A stretch of 54,110 nt of DNA from Clostridia bacterium (GCA_017625465.1 JAGAKS010000014.1:1-54110); one strand, 5' to 3'; counted from the first letter of the stretch, positions 36,395 to 45,991 are shown. The notes: generated by a model from the sequence alone, not told the origin. Made by a program: numbers and translations.

Positions 36395-36769
36395 TTAAAT
36401 ACCTCTATCTTCTTCTAAAATGAAATTATCTATCATTACATGTCCTTTCGTCTTTCTTAAGAATTCAAATTCATCAAATTCTTTCATATCAAATTCTTCA
36501 AGTAAGTCTTTTATATCGTCTTCATCCATTTTTTCAATTTTAGGAATTCTTATTTTGAAAAATGGAAATAAAGTATCACTTTCATATATTTTATTAAAAT
36601 CTGAAAAAGGAAGGGTAGCTAATACAAACCCACATTCTTCTGCTTTTTTTACATAATCTTCGTTAAGTTTGAAGTAATATTTATTGTTTTCTTTATCTCT
36701 ACATAAAGCACCTATAACATATTTGTTGTTTGTCTTATAATCTTGCCATTTTAGATATAAATTTTCCAT
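36395..36769 (-). CDS. Stand-alone HipA N-lobe-like protein (HipS-like)
   Basis: A 124-aa protein between two HipA-like kinase genes. Its spacing of motifs, YYFKLNEDYVKKAEE, ATLPFSDFNKIYE and LFPFFKIRIPKI, follows the HipA N-terminal subdomain (a Phe/Tyr strand, a leucine-proline turn, then FF with a proline). In HipBST systems HipS is this subdomain as a separate antitoxin-like protein. The match is by pattern only and weak. The acidic C-terminal half (MDEDDIKDLLEEFDMKEFDE) is unlike classical HipS. Its last codons hold the SD (AGAGG) for the downstream kinase. Confidence 0.5.
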   Translation of the reverse strand: MENLYLKWQDYKTNNKYVIGALCRDKENNKYYFKLNEDYVKKAEECGFVLATLPFSDFNKIYESDTLFPFFKIRIPKIEKMDEDDIKDLLEEFDMKEFDEFEFLRKTKGHVMIDNFILEEDRGI

Positions 36770-36796
36770 AAATTTTCCTCGCTTTTTCTATTGTAT

Positions 36797-37972
36797 TTAT
36801 CTTTCTTTTTCTTCTGGTAACGTTGTTTGAGATTTATTTTGACTTTCACCAGTTTTAGAAATTGGTGACTTAGATGAACTTCTTCTTTTTACTAATTCCA
36901 TTGGTTTATTACCTGGTAAAACTTGTGGAATAAAGTTTCCTTGTTCATCTATATACTCTTCTTTTACGTATTTAAAACCTCTATTTCTTGATCTAAAAAT
37001 TCTTAAGGCATAATCTTTATGTACTTCGTCTAAACCATCACAATCATCCATAATTTCTACTAAATCTGATTCAGTTATTTTCATTATATTCTCATACGCT
37101 TTTTTAGTTTCTTCTGGGAATGTTGTAAATAAATATGTAAGCATTGATTGATAACCAATTTTAGTAACTTGAGATGTTATTCCCATTCTTGAAGTCAAAT
37201 CTTTATCAATATGTTCTTGTAATCTAGCTCCACTAAATTTTTCTAAATCTTCAACAAATTCTGAAAAACCTAAAATATATTCATTATCGAAAGTAGGATA
37301 TAATCTAAATCCATCTTTTGAAATAGCTATACCATAATTTTCGTCATTTCTATCTGTATTACCAAATTTACAATCAAAAACAGTCATATTAATAATATCT
37401 TGTCTTAATTGTTGAATTTGTTCTGGTGTAGCATTACAACGTTCTTTAGCATATGCTTCCATAGCTGGAATAACTAATTCTATATTATTATTGTTATTTT
37501 CATTATGAATACTGATTTCATGGTCTCCTTCAGAATGCTCTCCTAATGGGTTCATTATTTCAACATATTCTTTAGGATGCTCTGTCTTATACCATGCCAA
37601 AACATTTATTGCTTGAACTAAAGCTTCACCCTCATTTAAATCTATATAAGAGATACAGCCAGGAACTTCTGCTGTTTTACCAGATGCAGAACGTGGTAAT
37701 ACAAGATTTCTTTTTATCATTTCTACTTTACAAGATGGAAATCCGATTTTTTCTTGTAATATATGTGCAATAAACTCTCCATACATTGCAGCTGATGTTT
37801 TCGTAAATTTATAGTCTTTTTTTCTCATTCCTAAATTTGGTTTCCAATAACCTTTTTGACCATTATTCATTACTTCTTGATTCTGTCTACCTGCATCACT
37901 ATATACTCTGTTTAATACCATTACTGAATCATTTAATTCTACTTTATATTTATAATCTCTTTCTTCTGACAT
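36797..37972 (-). CDS. HipA-like kinase (second paralogue)
   Basis: A 391-aa paralogue of the 35266-36393 product. The catalytic loop FDCKFGNTDRNDENYG lies near 197-212 and the metal segment LYPTFDNEYILGFSEF near 226. Both paralogues share the layout of an early KPNLG/KRQHS lysine, a long helical middle and a TSRMGI (here) or LSRMGI (first copy) motif after the DNE loop. A Ser/Lys-rich tail (RRSSSKSPISKTGESQ) is extra and could be an autophosphorylation target. It is first in the operon behind a near-consensus promoter. No hipB-type HTH gene is next to it. Confidence 0.7.
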   Translation of the reverse strand: MSEERDYKYKVELNDSVMVLNRVYSDAGRQNQEVMNNGQKGYWKPNLGMRKKDYKFTKTSAAMYGEFIAHILQEKIGFPSCKVEMIKRNLVLPRSASGKTAEVPGCISYIDLNEGEALVQAINVLAWYKTEHPKEYVEIMNPLGEHSEGDHEISIHNENNNNNIELVIPAMEAYAKERCNATPEQIQQLRQDIINMTVFDCKFGNTDRNDENYGIAISKDGFRLYPTFDNEYILGFSEFVEDLEKFSGARLQEHIDKDLTSRMGITSQVTKIGYQSMLTYLFTTFPEETKKAYENIMKITESDLVEIMDDCDGLDEVHKDYALRIFRSRNRGFKYVKEEYIDEQGNFIPQVLPGNKPMELVKRRSSSKSPISKTGESQNKSQTTLPEEKER

Positions 37973-38007
37973 TTTTTACCTTTCAAAAAAACATTTTAAT
38001 CCTTATA

Positions 38008-38036
38008 ATTATACCATTTTTATCGTTTTATGTCAA
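38008..38036 (-). promoter_or_regulatory. Consensus promoter of the HipA-like operon
   Basis: On the minus strand a perfect TTGACA (38036-38031), exactly 17 bases, then a perfect TATAAT (38013-38008). The leader to the ATG is about 28 nt. This is the strongest promoter-like sequence in the window. Confidence 0.8.
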
Positions 38037-38038
38037 CA

Positions 38039-38063
38039 AGGCGTTTTATATAATAAAACGCCT
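38039..38063 (-). terminator. Hairpin at the uvrB 3' end
   Basis: AGGCGTTTTA at 38039-38048 pairs with TAAAACGCCT at 38054-38063 just past the uvrB stop. The U-run is poor because the HipA-operon promoter starts at once, so termination may be partial. Confidence 0.55.
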
Positions 38064-38065
38064 CT

Positions 38066-40022
38066 TTATAACATCTTTTCTAGTTCTTTTATCTTGTCAC
38101 GAAGCTCTGCAGCTTTTTCAAATTCCATAGCTTGAGCATGTTTTAACATTTCATCAGTAAGTTTTGCAATAATCTCTTCTGCCGTTTGTTCTTTACTAAT
38201 AGCATATTCATCTTCGATATCTTCTACTATTGTTGCTTTAATAACATCTCTAACAGATTTTCTAATAGTTTGCGGTGTAATACCATGCTCTTTGTTATAT
38301 TTTTCTTGTATTGCACGTCTTCTGTTAGTTTCAGAAATAGCTTTTTCCATTGAATCTGTTAGCTCATCTGCATACATTATAACTCTACCTTCTGTATTTC
38401 TCGCAGCACGTCCTATGGTTTGTATTAAAGAACGTTCTGAACGAAGGAAACCTTCTTTATCTGCATCAAGTATCGCTACAAGAGATACTTCTGGAATATC
38501 TAAACCTTCACGAAGTAAATTTATTCCAACTAATACATCAAATTCGCCTATTCTTAAATCTCTAATTATTTCAAGTCTTTCTAATGCTTTAATGTCTGAG
38601 TGCATATAACGAACTCTTATACCTGCTTCTCGTAAATATGCAGTTAAATCTTCTGCCATTTTTTTAGTAAGTGTAGTTACTAGAACTCTATCACCCTTTT
38701 CAGTTTGAAGTCTTATTTGTTCCATTAAATCATCAATTTGATTTTCAGTAGGTTTTACTTCTATTTTTGGATCTAACAGTCCCGTTGGTCTTATAATTTG
38801 CTCTACAACATTTTCTTGTGAATGTTCTTTTTCATAATCTGCTGGTGTTGCACTAACAAAAATGCATTGATTAATTCTATCTTCAAATTCATTAAATTTC
38901 AAAGGTCTGTTATCAAATGCAGAAGGAAGTCTAAAGCCATAATTTACAAGAGATTCCTTTCTAGCTCTATCACCATTATACATAGCTCTTACTTGTGGAA
39001 TTGTTGCATGTGATTCATCTACTAAAAGCAAAAAATCATCTGGAAAATAATCAAAAAGAGTATATGGTGCACTTCCTGGTTCTCTACCACTAATGTGTCT
39101 TGAATAATTTTCTATACCCTGACAAAACCCTGTTTCTTTAAGCATTTCTATATCAAAATTTGTACGTTCTTCTATTCTTTGCGCTTCTATTAATTTTTTG
39201 TTATCGTTAAAATATTTAACTTGTTCTTCTAATTCTTCTTCAATAGTAACTAAAGCATGTTCTAGCTTATCTTTACTCGTTACATAGTGAGAATTTGGAT
39301 ATACCATAACATGTTCACGTTTTCCAATAACTTTGCCTGTTAGAGGATTAATTTCAGAAATCTTTTCTATTTCATCTCCCCAGAATTCAACTCTAATAGC
39401 ACTTTCTTCTTGATTAGAAGGATATATTTCTAAAATATCTCCTTTAGCTCTAAATGTTCCCCTTTTAAACTCCATCTCGTTACGAGAATATTGCATATTT
39501 ATAAGCTTTTTCATTATTTCATTTCTACCATTTACCATTCCCGGTCTTAATGAAACAACCATATTTTCATAATCAATAGGATCTCCTAAACCATATATAC
39601 ATGAAACAGATGCAACAACAATAGTATCTCTGCTTTCAAAAAGAGATGCAGTCGCTGAGTGACGAAGTTTGTCAATTTCATCATTTATAGATGCATCTTT
39701 TTCTATATATGTGTCAGAAGAAGCAATGTATGCTTCTGGTTGATAATAATCATAATAACTAACAAAATACTCTACTCTGTTTTCAGGGAAAAACTCTTTG
39801 AACTCAGAATAAAGTTGACCGTGCTAATGTTTTATTATGTGCCAAAACAAGTGTAGGTTTTTGCACTTTTTCAATTATATTCGCCATTGTAAAAGTTTTT
39901 CCAGAACCTGTAACACCTAGTAAAGTTTGAAACTTCTTTCCTTCTTTAATTCCATTAGATAAATATTCAATTGCTTCTGGCTGATCACCAGTTGGTTTAT
40001 ATTCTGAATGTAATTTAAACAT
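38066..40022 (-). CDS. uvrB: Excinuclease ABC subunit B, joined by a +1 shift at CGG
   Basis: UvrB is the damage-verifying helicase-like subunit of excision repair. The start is [14 protein letters not shown], with GGGAG before it. A longer frame would run into the tRNA gene. Walker [13 protein letters not shown] is followed by LAHNKTLA, then CGG at 39821-39819. The zero frame stops four codons later. Skipping the C gives Gly68 in [18 protein letters not shown] and the beta-hairpin segment [16 protein letters not shown]. Helicase motifs ([47 protein letters not shown]) and the C-terminal UVR motif follow. The joined length is 651 aa, normal for UvrB. In the conventional reading the cell would lack UvrB. 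Confidence 0.95.
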
Positions 40023-40037
40023 ATTTTTCTCCCTTTT

Positions 40038-40113
40038 TGGAGCCACTAGGGAGAATTGCACTCCCGACCTACAGGTTACGAATCTGTTGCTCTGCTAACT
40101 GAGCTATAGTGGC
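40038..40113 (-). tRNA. tRNA-Thr (CGT) with a non-canonical elbow
   Basis: The acceptor GCCACTA pairs with TAGTGGC, followed by discriminator T and encoded CCA. The anticodon loop is TTCGTAA, anticodon CGT. Two strongly conserved elbow bases differ: the D-loop AGTTAGCA has A where G18 is expected, and the T-loop TGCAATT has G where T55 is expected, so the G18-psi55 contact is lost. The anticodon stem has an A31-C39 mismatch. Folding is otherwise sound. It may be a working but divergent tRNA or one in decay. It lies 15 bases upstream of the uvrB start and is likely cotranscribed. Confidence 0.8.
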
Positions 40114-40165
40114 ATATTATAGGGAATACTAAAATGTAAGTATTCCCCATTATGTAAAAATTAAG

Positions 40166-41440
40166 TTATTGCTGTGCACTTGAAGAAGTTCCATTAAAAT
40201 CATAAGTATATAAATTTAATGTATCACTTCCATCTGCTTTTACTAAATTTATATATAATGCATTATCTGAATGGTCTGTGTAATAAATCCAATCACCTAC
40301 TATATTAATAAATGATGTAGAATTTTCCATTTCCATTACTATTTGATGGTCTGTTCCATCTGTTCTAACTCTATGGATGCAAGCTGTGTCATCTGTACTT
40401 TCTTCGCTTTCATCTTTAAAGTTTAAATAGTAAATATAGTCGCCAGATACATTCATATTATATGCTTTAGAATCATATACTTTTTCATCATTTGAACCAT
40501 CAATATTTACTCTATGAACAGCATTATTTTCACTATTTACATAGTACACGACATCTCCAATTACATTTGGATTATATAGTGCTTTTCCATTTATTGGTCT
40601 TGGATTTGAACCATCTAAATTCATAACATAAGTTACAAAATCTCCTTGTGTTTCCGTATCTTCAGGATAATCATTGTATAAAATATATTTATCTGTAACT
40701 CCTATAAATCCAGTTTGGTTATCGTTTATTCTTGTTCTATCTCCACCAAATAAATCCATTGAATATATATTATAGTTTGCGCCAACATAATATATTCTAT
40801 CTTTTACTACATATATAGATATTAAATTACTACTAAAATTTCCATCATTTAAAACAGTTACTTCTTTTCCGTCTGTTGACATTTTATATATTCTATTATG
40901 TGGATATGATGATACTGCTGAATTTTCAACAGTTTCACCTTCTTGGGCTGGTTCTAATGCTACAAAGTATATATAATCTCCATAAACATTAATTGAAGAA
41001 ACTTCCCAATCTTTTTCTATTAATTTTTGTTTTTCTGTTCCGTCTGTTCTTACTTTATTAATTGCAATTTGCATACCATCATCAGATAAACTCATATAGT
41101 AAATCCAATTACCTTGTTTATTTGCAAAACCAATATTGTTATTATTATTTCCTATTGTTATACCAGCTTTATTTTGTCCAAAAATAAGTTGACTAAACAT
41201 ACCAGTTGTAAGTTCTAACGCAACAATTACAACTATTGCAATTGTTAAAATAATTCCAACAATAATACTAGTTTTACCTTTTTTCTTTGGAGCTTTTTCT
41301 TTTTTAATTTTTTGATCTTTTTTTATTTCAAATTTATTATCTTCTTCATTGCCTATATCTGATAATAAACTATTTTTACATTCATCACAAAGTTTGTTTT
41401 CTCCATCTGGGATTTCTTTTCCACATTTCGTACAGTTCAT
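40166..41440 (-). CDS. Membrane-anchored DUF5050-like beta-propeller protein with zinc ribbon
   Basis: A 424-aa protein. An N-terminal zinc ribbon (CTKCGKEI and CDECKN, residues 3-24), a Lys-rich linker and one membrane helix (about 57-77) lead to an extracytoplasmic region of repeats of about 45 residues with the pattern GDYIYYLNF and RVRTDGTD (for example VYGDYIYFVALE, VKDRIYYVGANY, VGDWIYYTDH). This is the DUF5050 type, predicted to form a beta propeller. Function is unknown. It may be an envelope sensor or scaffold. It lies 20 bases downstream of tyrS. Confidence 0.8.
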   Translation of the reverse strand: MNCTKCGKEIPDGENKLCDECKNSLLSDIGNEEDNKFEIKKDQKIKKEKAPKKKGKTSIIVGIILTIAIVVIVALELTTGMFSQLIFGQNKAGITIGNNNNNIGFANKQGNWIYYMSLSDDGMQIAINKVRTDGTEKQKLIEKDWEVSSINVYGDYIYFVALEPAQEGETVENSAVSSYPHNRIYKMSTDGKEVTVLNDGNFSSNLISIYVVKDRIYYVGANYNIYSMDLFGGDRTRINDNQTGFIGVTDKYILYNDYPEDTETQGDFVTYVMNLDGSNPRPINGKALYNPNVIGDVVYYVNSENNAVHRVNIDGSNDEKVYDSKAYNMNVSGDYIYYLNFKDESEESTDDTACIHRVRTDGTDHQIVMEMENSTSFINIVGDWIYYTDHSDNALYINLVKADGSDTLNLYTYDFNGTSSSAQQ

Positions 41441-41463
41441 AACTTCTCCTTTATCATATGTTT

Positions 41464-42675
41464 TTATACAATTTTATGAAATACTTTTTTACCTTTTTGT
41501 ATAATTGCATAACCTTCTTTAAAATCTTTTTCAGATAACACATATTTTATATCTGTAATTTTTTCATCATTTAAAGAAATTCCACCTTGATTTATTAAAT
41601 CTTTAGCTTGTCCTTTAGATGATACAAGTTTTGCCTCTATCATAGCATCTAATATTGAAATATTTCTACTAGAAAGTTCTGTTGTTGGCATATTATCAGT
41701 ATTTTTATTGCCACCAAATAAAGCTTCAGCAGCCTCAGCAGCTTTCTTTGCCTCTTCTTCTCCATGAATTAATTTTGTAATTTCATAAGCTGCAATTTTT
41801 TTAGCTTCATTAATTTCGGCATCTTTTAAACTTGATAATCTTTTTACCTCTTCTGTTGGTAAATAAGTAAGTAATGATAATACTTTTTCAACTTCTGTAT
41901 CACCAATATTTCTCCAATATTGATAAAATTCATAAGGAGATGTTCTTTCTGGATTTAACCATAAAGCACCTTTTGCAGTTTTACCCATTTTCTTACCATC
42001 AGCAGTTGTAAGTAATTTAAATGTCAAACCATAAGCCTCGTTAGAATCAAGTTTACGAATTAACTCAACACCACCTATAATATTTGACCATTGATCATTA
42101 CCACCTATTTGCAATTTACAATTGTATTTTTTATGCAAATATAAAAAGTCATAACTTTGTAGTAATAAATAACCCATCTCAAAGAATGTAAGACCTGTTT
42201 CTAATCTGTTTTTATAACATTCTTGAGCAAGCATTTTACTCATTGTGAATTGAGAGCCTATTTCTTTCATAAAATCTATATATTTTAAATCTAGTAACCA
42301 ATCTGCATTATTAACAATAATTGCAGCATTGTCGCCTTCAAAAGAAACAAAACGTTCTGCTTGTTTTTTTATTTCTGCAACATTGCTATCTAATTGTTCT
42401 CTAGTAAGCATTTGTCTCATATCTGTTCTTCCTGATGGATCACCGATTGTGGCTGTTCCGCCACCCATTAAAATAATAGGTCTATGGCCTGCTTTTTGTA
42501 ATCTTGATGCTACCATTAAAGCAACAAAGTGTCCAATATGCATACTATTTGCAGTTGGATCAATACCAATATAAAAGCTTACACTTTCTTTTTTGAATAA
42601 CTCACGAATTTCTTCATCATGCGTTAATTGTTCAATATATCCTCTATCTTCAAGTTCTTTAATTATATCTGTCAT
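41464..42675 (-). CDS. tyrS: Tyrosyl-tRNA synthetase
   Basis: Class I synthetase, 403 aa. HIGH-like motif MHIGHFVALM near 46-55, tyrosine pocket GGNDQWSNIIGGVELIR, KMSKS-like KKMGKTAKGALW near 228, and a C-terminal S4 domain (LVSSKGQAKDLINQGGISLN). Length and domain order match TyrRS type 1/2 bacterial enzymes. No T-box leader fits in the 11 bases to the upstream gene, and none is seen further upstream. It follows a small YvyF-like gene. Confidence 0.97.
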   Translation of the reverse strand: MTDIIKELEDRGYIEQLTHDEEIRELFKKESVSFYIGIDPTANSMHIGHFVALMVASRLQKAGHRPIILMGGGTATIGDPSGRTDMRQMLTREQLDSNVAEIKKQAERFVSFEGDNAAIIVNNADWLLDLKYIDFMKEIGSQFTMSKMLAQECYKNRLETGLTFFEMGYLLLQSYDFLYLHKKYNCKLQIGGNDQWSNIIGGVELIRKLDSNEAYGLTFKLLTTADGKKMGKTAKGALWLNPERTSPYEFYQYWRNIGDTEVEKVLSLLTYLPTEEVKRLSSLKDAEINEAKKIAAYEITKLIHGEEEAKKAAEAAEALFGGNKNTDNMPTTELSSRNISILDAMIEAKLVSSKGQAKDLINQGGISLNDEKITDIKYVLSEKDFKEGYAIIQKGKKVFHKIV

Positions 42676-42686
42676 TAAAAATCCCC

Positions 42687-42971
42687 CTATTTAAGTTCTG
42701 CTTTCTTTTCGTTAATTCCACCTATATTTGATGAAGTCTCTGGGAAATATATTCCGCTAAACTCTTCTGCTTGAAGATAACGGTTTAAGTTTTTAGCTGT
42801 AATTCCGGCTTTAATTGCTAAATCTTGTTTTGTTGTTCCAATCTCAAAACCTTCGCTTAAAACTCCTTTTAATTTTATAACTTCTGCATTATCTTTTATT
42901 GCACATTCTCTACATACATCACCTTCAGTTGTATGTAAACTTCCACAACGTAAACATTTTTTTATTTCCAT
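42687..42971 (-). CDS. Small zinc-knuckle and helix-turn-helix protein, YvyF-like
   Basis: A 94-aa protein with an N-terminal two-knuckle zinc site (CLRCGSLHTTEGDVCREC, residues 5-22) and a C-terminal segment, KQDLAIKAGITAKNLNRYLQAEEF, resembling the MerR-like HTH found in YvyF/TIGR03826 flagellar-operon proteins. No flagellar genes are nearby, so regulation of another process is possible. It is cotranscribed with tyrS, 11 bases upstream. Confidence 0.65.
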   Translation of the reverse strand: MEIKKCLRCGSLHTTEGDVCRECAIKDNAEVIKLKGVLSEGFEIGTTKQDLAIKAGITAKNLNRYLQAEEFSGIYFPETSSNIGGINEKKAELK

Positions 42972-43047
42972 ATTAGACCTCCTAAAATCTTAATTTGCAC
43001 TTATCATATCATATAATTAGCAAAAAAGAAACATTTTTTTACAAAAA

Positions 43048-45267
43048 TTACAATAATTTAAGCATACTTTCAGTTACACCAAAAGCAAGTGCTAATAGTA
43101 TAATTCCTATGATAAAAGTATAGTCTGTTAGCATATATTTAATATTTTCTGGAAAAGCCTTTCCTTCAATTGTTATAAGCTTTTCTTTTACTGATACTTT
43201 TCTAAATAATTCTTTTATAAAAACTAGTCCACCTAATAAAATTACTGACATTACTATAATATTAAAAGCCAAAACTGCAGTATATCCTTCACATGTAATT
43301 AAAATTGTACAAATAGCTGCATAAGCATTATTAAGTGCATGTAGCAACATATTGTATTTCATATTACCCGTTTTAACATACAAAGTACCCAAAACAAGTC
43401 CCATTAAAAATGCAAATACTCCTTGAGTAACGTTCAAATGACAAAAAGCAAAAACTAATGACGAAAATAAAATTGCAAATTTATCACCAAAATCTTTAGT
43501 TAAATTTATTAAACCTTTTCTAAAAAGTAATTCTTCAAATATTCCTGGAATTATTGCTATACTTAAAACAAATAATATTTGAGTAAATAAATTATCCAAA
43601 CCTTCAATATCTAAAATAGTTTCTACTGCTTTGTTCTCTAAACCAGTACACGTTTGTAATATCATTAGTATAATTTGAATCATTGCTGTAAAAAATATTG
43701 CAATTAACAAAAATTTTCTGTTATATTTCTTATTATCATTTTTGAAATTAGCTTTTTTGCAATATAAATTCAAAAACGCATAAGGTAATACTAAACTTAT
43801 TACAGAAGTTAAAGCCATTACAATTAGTGATATTTGTGATTCTGTTAGTATTCCTAATAGTAATGCTGGAAATAGTTTATCTAATATTACTTGACAGACC
43901 ACTTGTAATACAAAATAAATAATTATACTCATTCCAACAGCTAGTGCTATAGTTCTAAATTTATATTTTTCAAATTTTAGTTCTTGTTCTTCTTTTAAAG
44001 TAAGTTCTTTTTTTACTTTTTTATTTTTAGATTTTTTATTGTTATAATCTAAAACTCCATTCTTGAACACTTTACTACAAATATTAAAAGCAACAGGAAT
44101 AGAGATTACAAGCAATAAAAACGAAACTATAATTTGCCAAGTTTTTGCTTGTCCAATTATCATAATTGCTGGTATAAAATAATTTGATACAAGTGGTATA
44201 CATGATATTATATATATTGCCACATTCATATTTGTATATGGATTTATAAGTGAAAAAGTACACATATATACAGCAACAGTAATAACCATTAAAAACGTCA
44301 TTGAGTTTCCGGCTTCAGACATATTTGTAGTTTTTGAAGAAAGTGCTGCTTGTATTATAGATAATAAAATTAATGTAAGCAAAGAATATACAAACACAAC
44401 ACAAATATAAGCAATTATATCTTTGTCTATTGCTGAAGAAATAACTTCTGCATCTGATACGAGTTCTACGCCAGATGAAATCATTATTAAAGAATTTAAT
44501 AAATTTCCTATCATATAATATACTAATACAAATACCGATTGTATTAATACAACTGCTATAACGCTAATAATTTTTGCTAATAAATATTCTTTTGCAGTTA
44601 CTGTTGTAAGAACATACTCAATTGATTTTGAAACTTTTTCGTTTGCAATTTCATTTGCAATTTTAGAAAAAATAAAAATTGAAATCATATAAACTATAAA
44701 TGTACTTGCAAATTGTATTGCTTGCTTAGTATCAGAATTTTCTGCATCTACCCCTAGCATAACTCTTTCAACACTTACTTCAGAATTTAAAAGCTCTAAT
44801 TTGTCTCTTTCTATATTATTATTTTTAGAAAATTGGTCTATTCTTATTTCTTCTAAGATAGAAATCAATTTTTCATATACTCCGCCATCAATACCTTCTT
44901 TAGAAGTAATTTTAGCTTTTATAATTTGACTATCATCTTTAAAAATTTCCAAAACAACTAAATTATCTTTTATATTACCTTGGGTATATTCATTTTTATC
45001 AATTTTAGATACTGTAACTTTTTCATATTCTTCAAAAGTCTTTTCAACTATATCTCCTATAAGATTATCAGTATCTACATATTCAATTGTAATCTCATCA
45101 TTAAATAATTTTATATTGTTATCTTCTAAAAATTTTCTAATATTGTTTGCGTTCGCCATTATTACAAGTAATATCAAAAGTAAAATATTAAATACTACAA
45201 ACCACTTATTCTGTATATTTTGTTTTATTGAACATCTTACAATTCCTTTAATTTTTTGCTTATTCAT
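43048..45267 (-). CDS. ABC-2 exporter permease fused to a CPBP intramembrane protease
   Basis: A 739-aa polytopic protein. The first about 420 residues are a NatB-like permease: a helix at about 20-38, a large extracytoplasmic loop (about 45-180), then five or six helices. After a Lys-rich linker (KKSKNKKVKKELTLKEE) come further helices and a CPBP (Abi/CaaX) protease domain with EELLFRKGL near 578, FAFCHLN near 608 and MLLHALNNAYA near 645, which supply the Glu/His metal residues. Such fusions occur in Firmicutes, often beside a NatA-like ATPase, as here. Peptide or toxin export coupled to cleavage is plausible but inferred. Confidence 0.85.
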   Translation of the reverse strand: MNKQKIKGIVRCSIKQNIQNKWFVVFNILLLILLVIMANANNIRKFLEDNNIKLFNDEITIEYVDTDNLIGDIVEKTFEEYEKVTVSKIDKNEYTQGNIKDNLVVLEIFKDDSQIIKAKITSKEGIDGGVYEKLISILEEIRIDQFSKNNNIERDKLELLNSEVSVERVMLGVDAENSDTKQAIQFASTFIVYMISIFIFSKIANEIANEKVSKSIEYVLTTVTAKEYLLAKIISVIAVVLIQSVFVLVYYMIGNLLNSLIMISSGVELVSDAEVISSAIDKDIIAYICVVFVYSLLTLILLSIIQAALSSKTTNMSEAGNSMTFLMVITVAVYMCTFSLINPYTNMNVAIYIISCIPLVSNYFIPAIMIIGQAKTWQIIVSFLLLVISIPVAFNICSKVFKNGVLDYNNKKSKNKKVKKELTLKEEQELKFEKYKFRTIALAVGMSIIIYFVLQVVCQVILDKLFPALLLGILTESQISLIVMALTSVISLVLPYAFLNLYCKKANFKNDNKKYNRKFLLIAIFFTAMIQIILMILQTCTGLENKAVETILDIEGLDNLFTQILFVLSIAIIPGIFEELLFRKGLINLTKDFGDKFAILFSSLVFAFCHLNVTQGVFAFLMGLVLGTLYVKTGNMKYNMLLHALNNAYAAICTILITCEGYTAVLAFNIIVMSVILLGGLVFIKELFRKVSVKEKLITIEGKAFPENIKYMLTDYTFIIGIILLALAFGVTESMLKLL

Positions 45268-45991
45268 CCAAACTTCCTACCTTATCTATGAATATTTCAT
45301 TTAAACTATTATGTTTTTTGCCATCTATTTCATAATTTTCTAGAATATCTTTTAAATTTCCTTGAAGAATACTTTTTCCTTTATCTATTAATAGCACATC
45401 CTCACAAAGCATTTCGATATGTTCCATTCTATGAGAAGAAAAAATTATTGTTTTGCCTTCTTCTTTCAATTTCAAAATGGCTTTTTTAAGTTCTTCTACA
45501 CTAATTGGATCTAACCCTGAAAAAGGTTCATCTAATATTATCAAATCAGGATTATGTAGTACTGAAATTATGAATTGAATTTTTTGTCTATTTCCTTTAG
45601 ATAAATCTTTGATTTTTTTATTCATATATTCTAAAATATTAAATTCTTCTAACCATTTTATAAGATTGATTTTTATTTCTTCATCACTTAATAATTTAAG
45701 AGAACCATAATATTCACAAAGTTCTACTACTGTATAAGTTGGTATTAAACTACCTTCTTCTGGTAAATAACCAATTCTATCTAAAGCATTACTATCTATC
45801 TTTTTTCCATTATACAAACAAGTTCCTTCTGTCGGTTCTATAATATTTAAAATCATTCTAAAAGTAGTGGACTTTCCAGCTCCATTTCTTCCAACAATGC
45901 CAAAAATTTTGCCTTGTTCTACTTTAAAAGAAATATTATCTACAGCAATATTTTCTTCAAATTTTTTGGTTATATTTTTTAATTCTAACAT
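45260..45991 (-). CDS. ABC transporter ATPase (NatA-like)
   Basis: A 243-aa ATPase with Walker A GRNGAGKSTTFRM near 34-46, Q-loop GYLPEEGSLIP, signature LSKGNRQKIQFI, Walker B LIILDEPFSGLDP and switch histidine SSHRMEH. It is the partner of the permease-protease fusion, whose start it overlaps by 8 bases. The C-terminal extension past residue 210 is short. The transported substrate is unknown. Confidence 0.92.
   Translation of the reverse strand: MLELKNITKKFEENIAVDNISFKVEQGKIFGIVGRNGAGKSTTFRMILNIIEPTEGTCLYNGKKIDSNALDRIGYLPEEGSLIPTYTVVELCEYYGSLKLLSDEEIKINLIKWLEEFNILEYMNKKIKDLSKGNRQKIQFIISVLHNPDLIILDEPFSGLDPISVEELKKAILKLKEEGKTIIFSSHRMEHIEMLCEDVLLIDKGKSILQGNLKDILENYEIDGKKHNSLNEIFIDKVGSLDE

Noticed and set aside
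40038..40113. The odd tRNA-Thr(CGU) as the decoder of ACGG
   Set aside because: Three of the nine sites have T or G before CGG, and a tRNA reading ACG would not shift the ribosome forward by one at CGG.
40122..40147. GGGAATACT/AGTATTCCC hairpin as a terminator of the DUF5050-like gene
   Set aside because: On the minus strand it is followed by TATAATATG rather than a U-run, and the tRNA lies directly after it. It may be a processing stem.
42676..43047. T-box leader for tyrS
   Set aside because: tyrS has only 11 bases upstream, and the 76 bases before the upstream gene lack the T-box sequence and room for the specifier stem.
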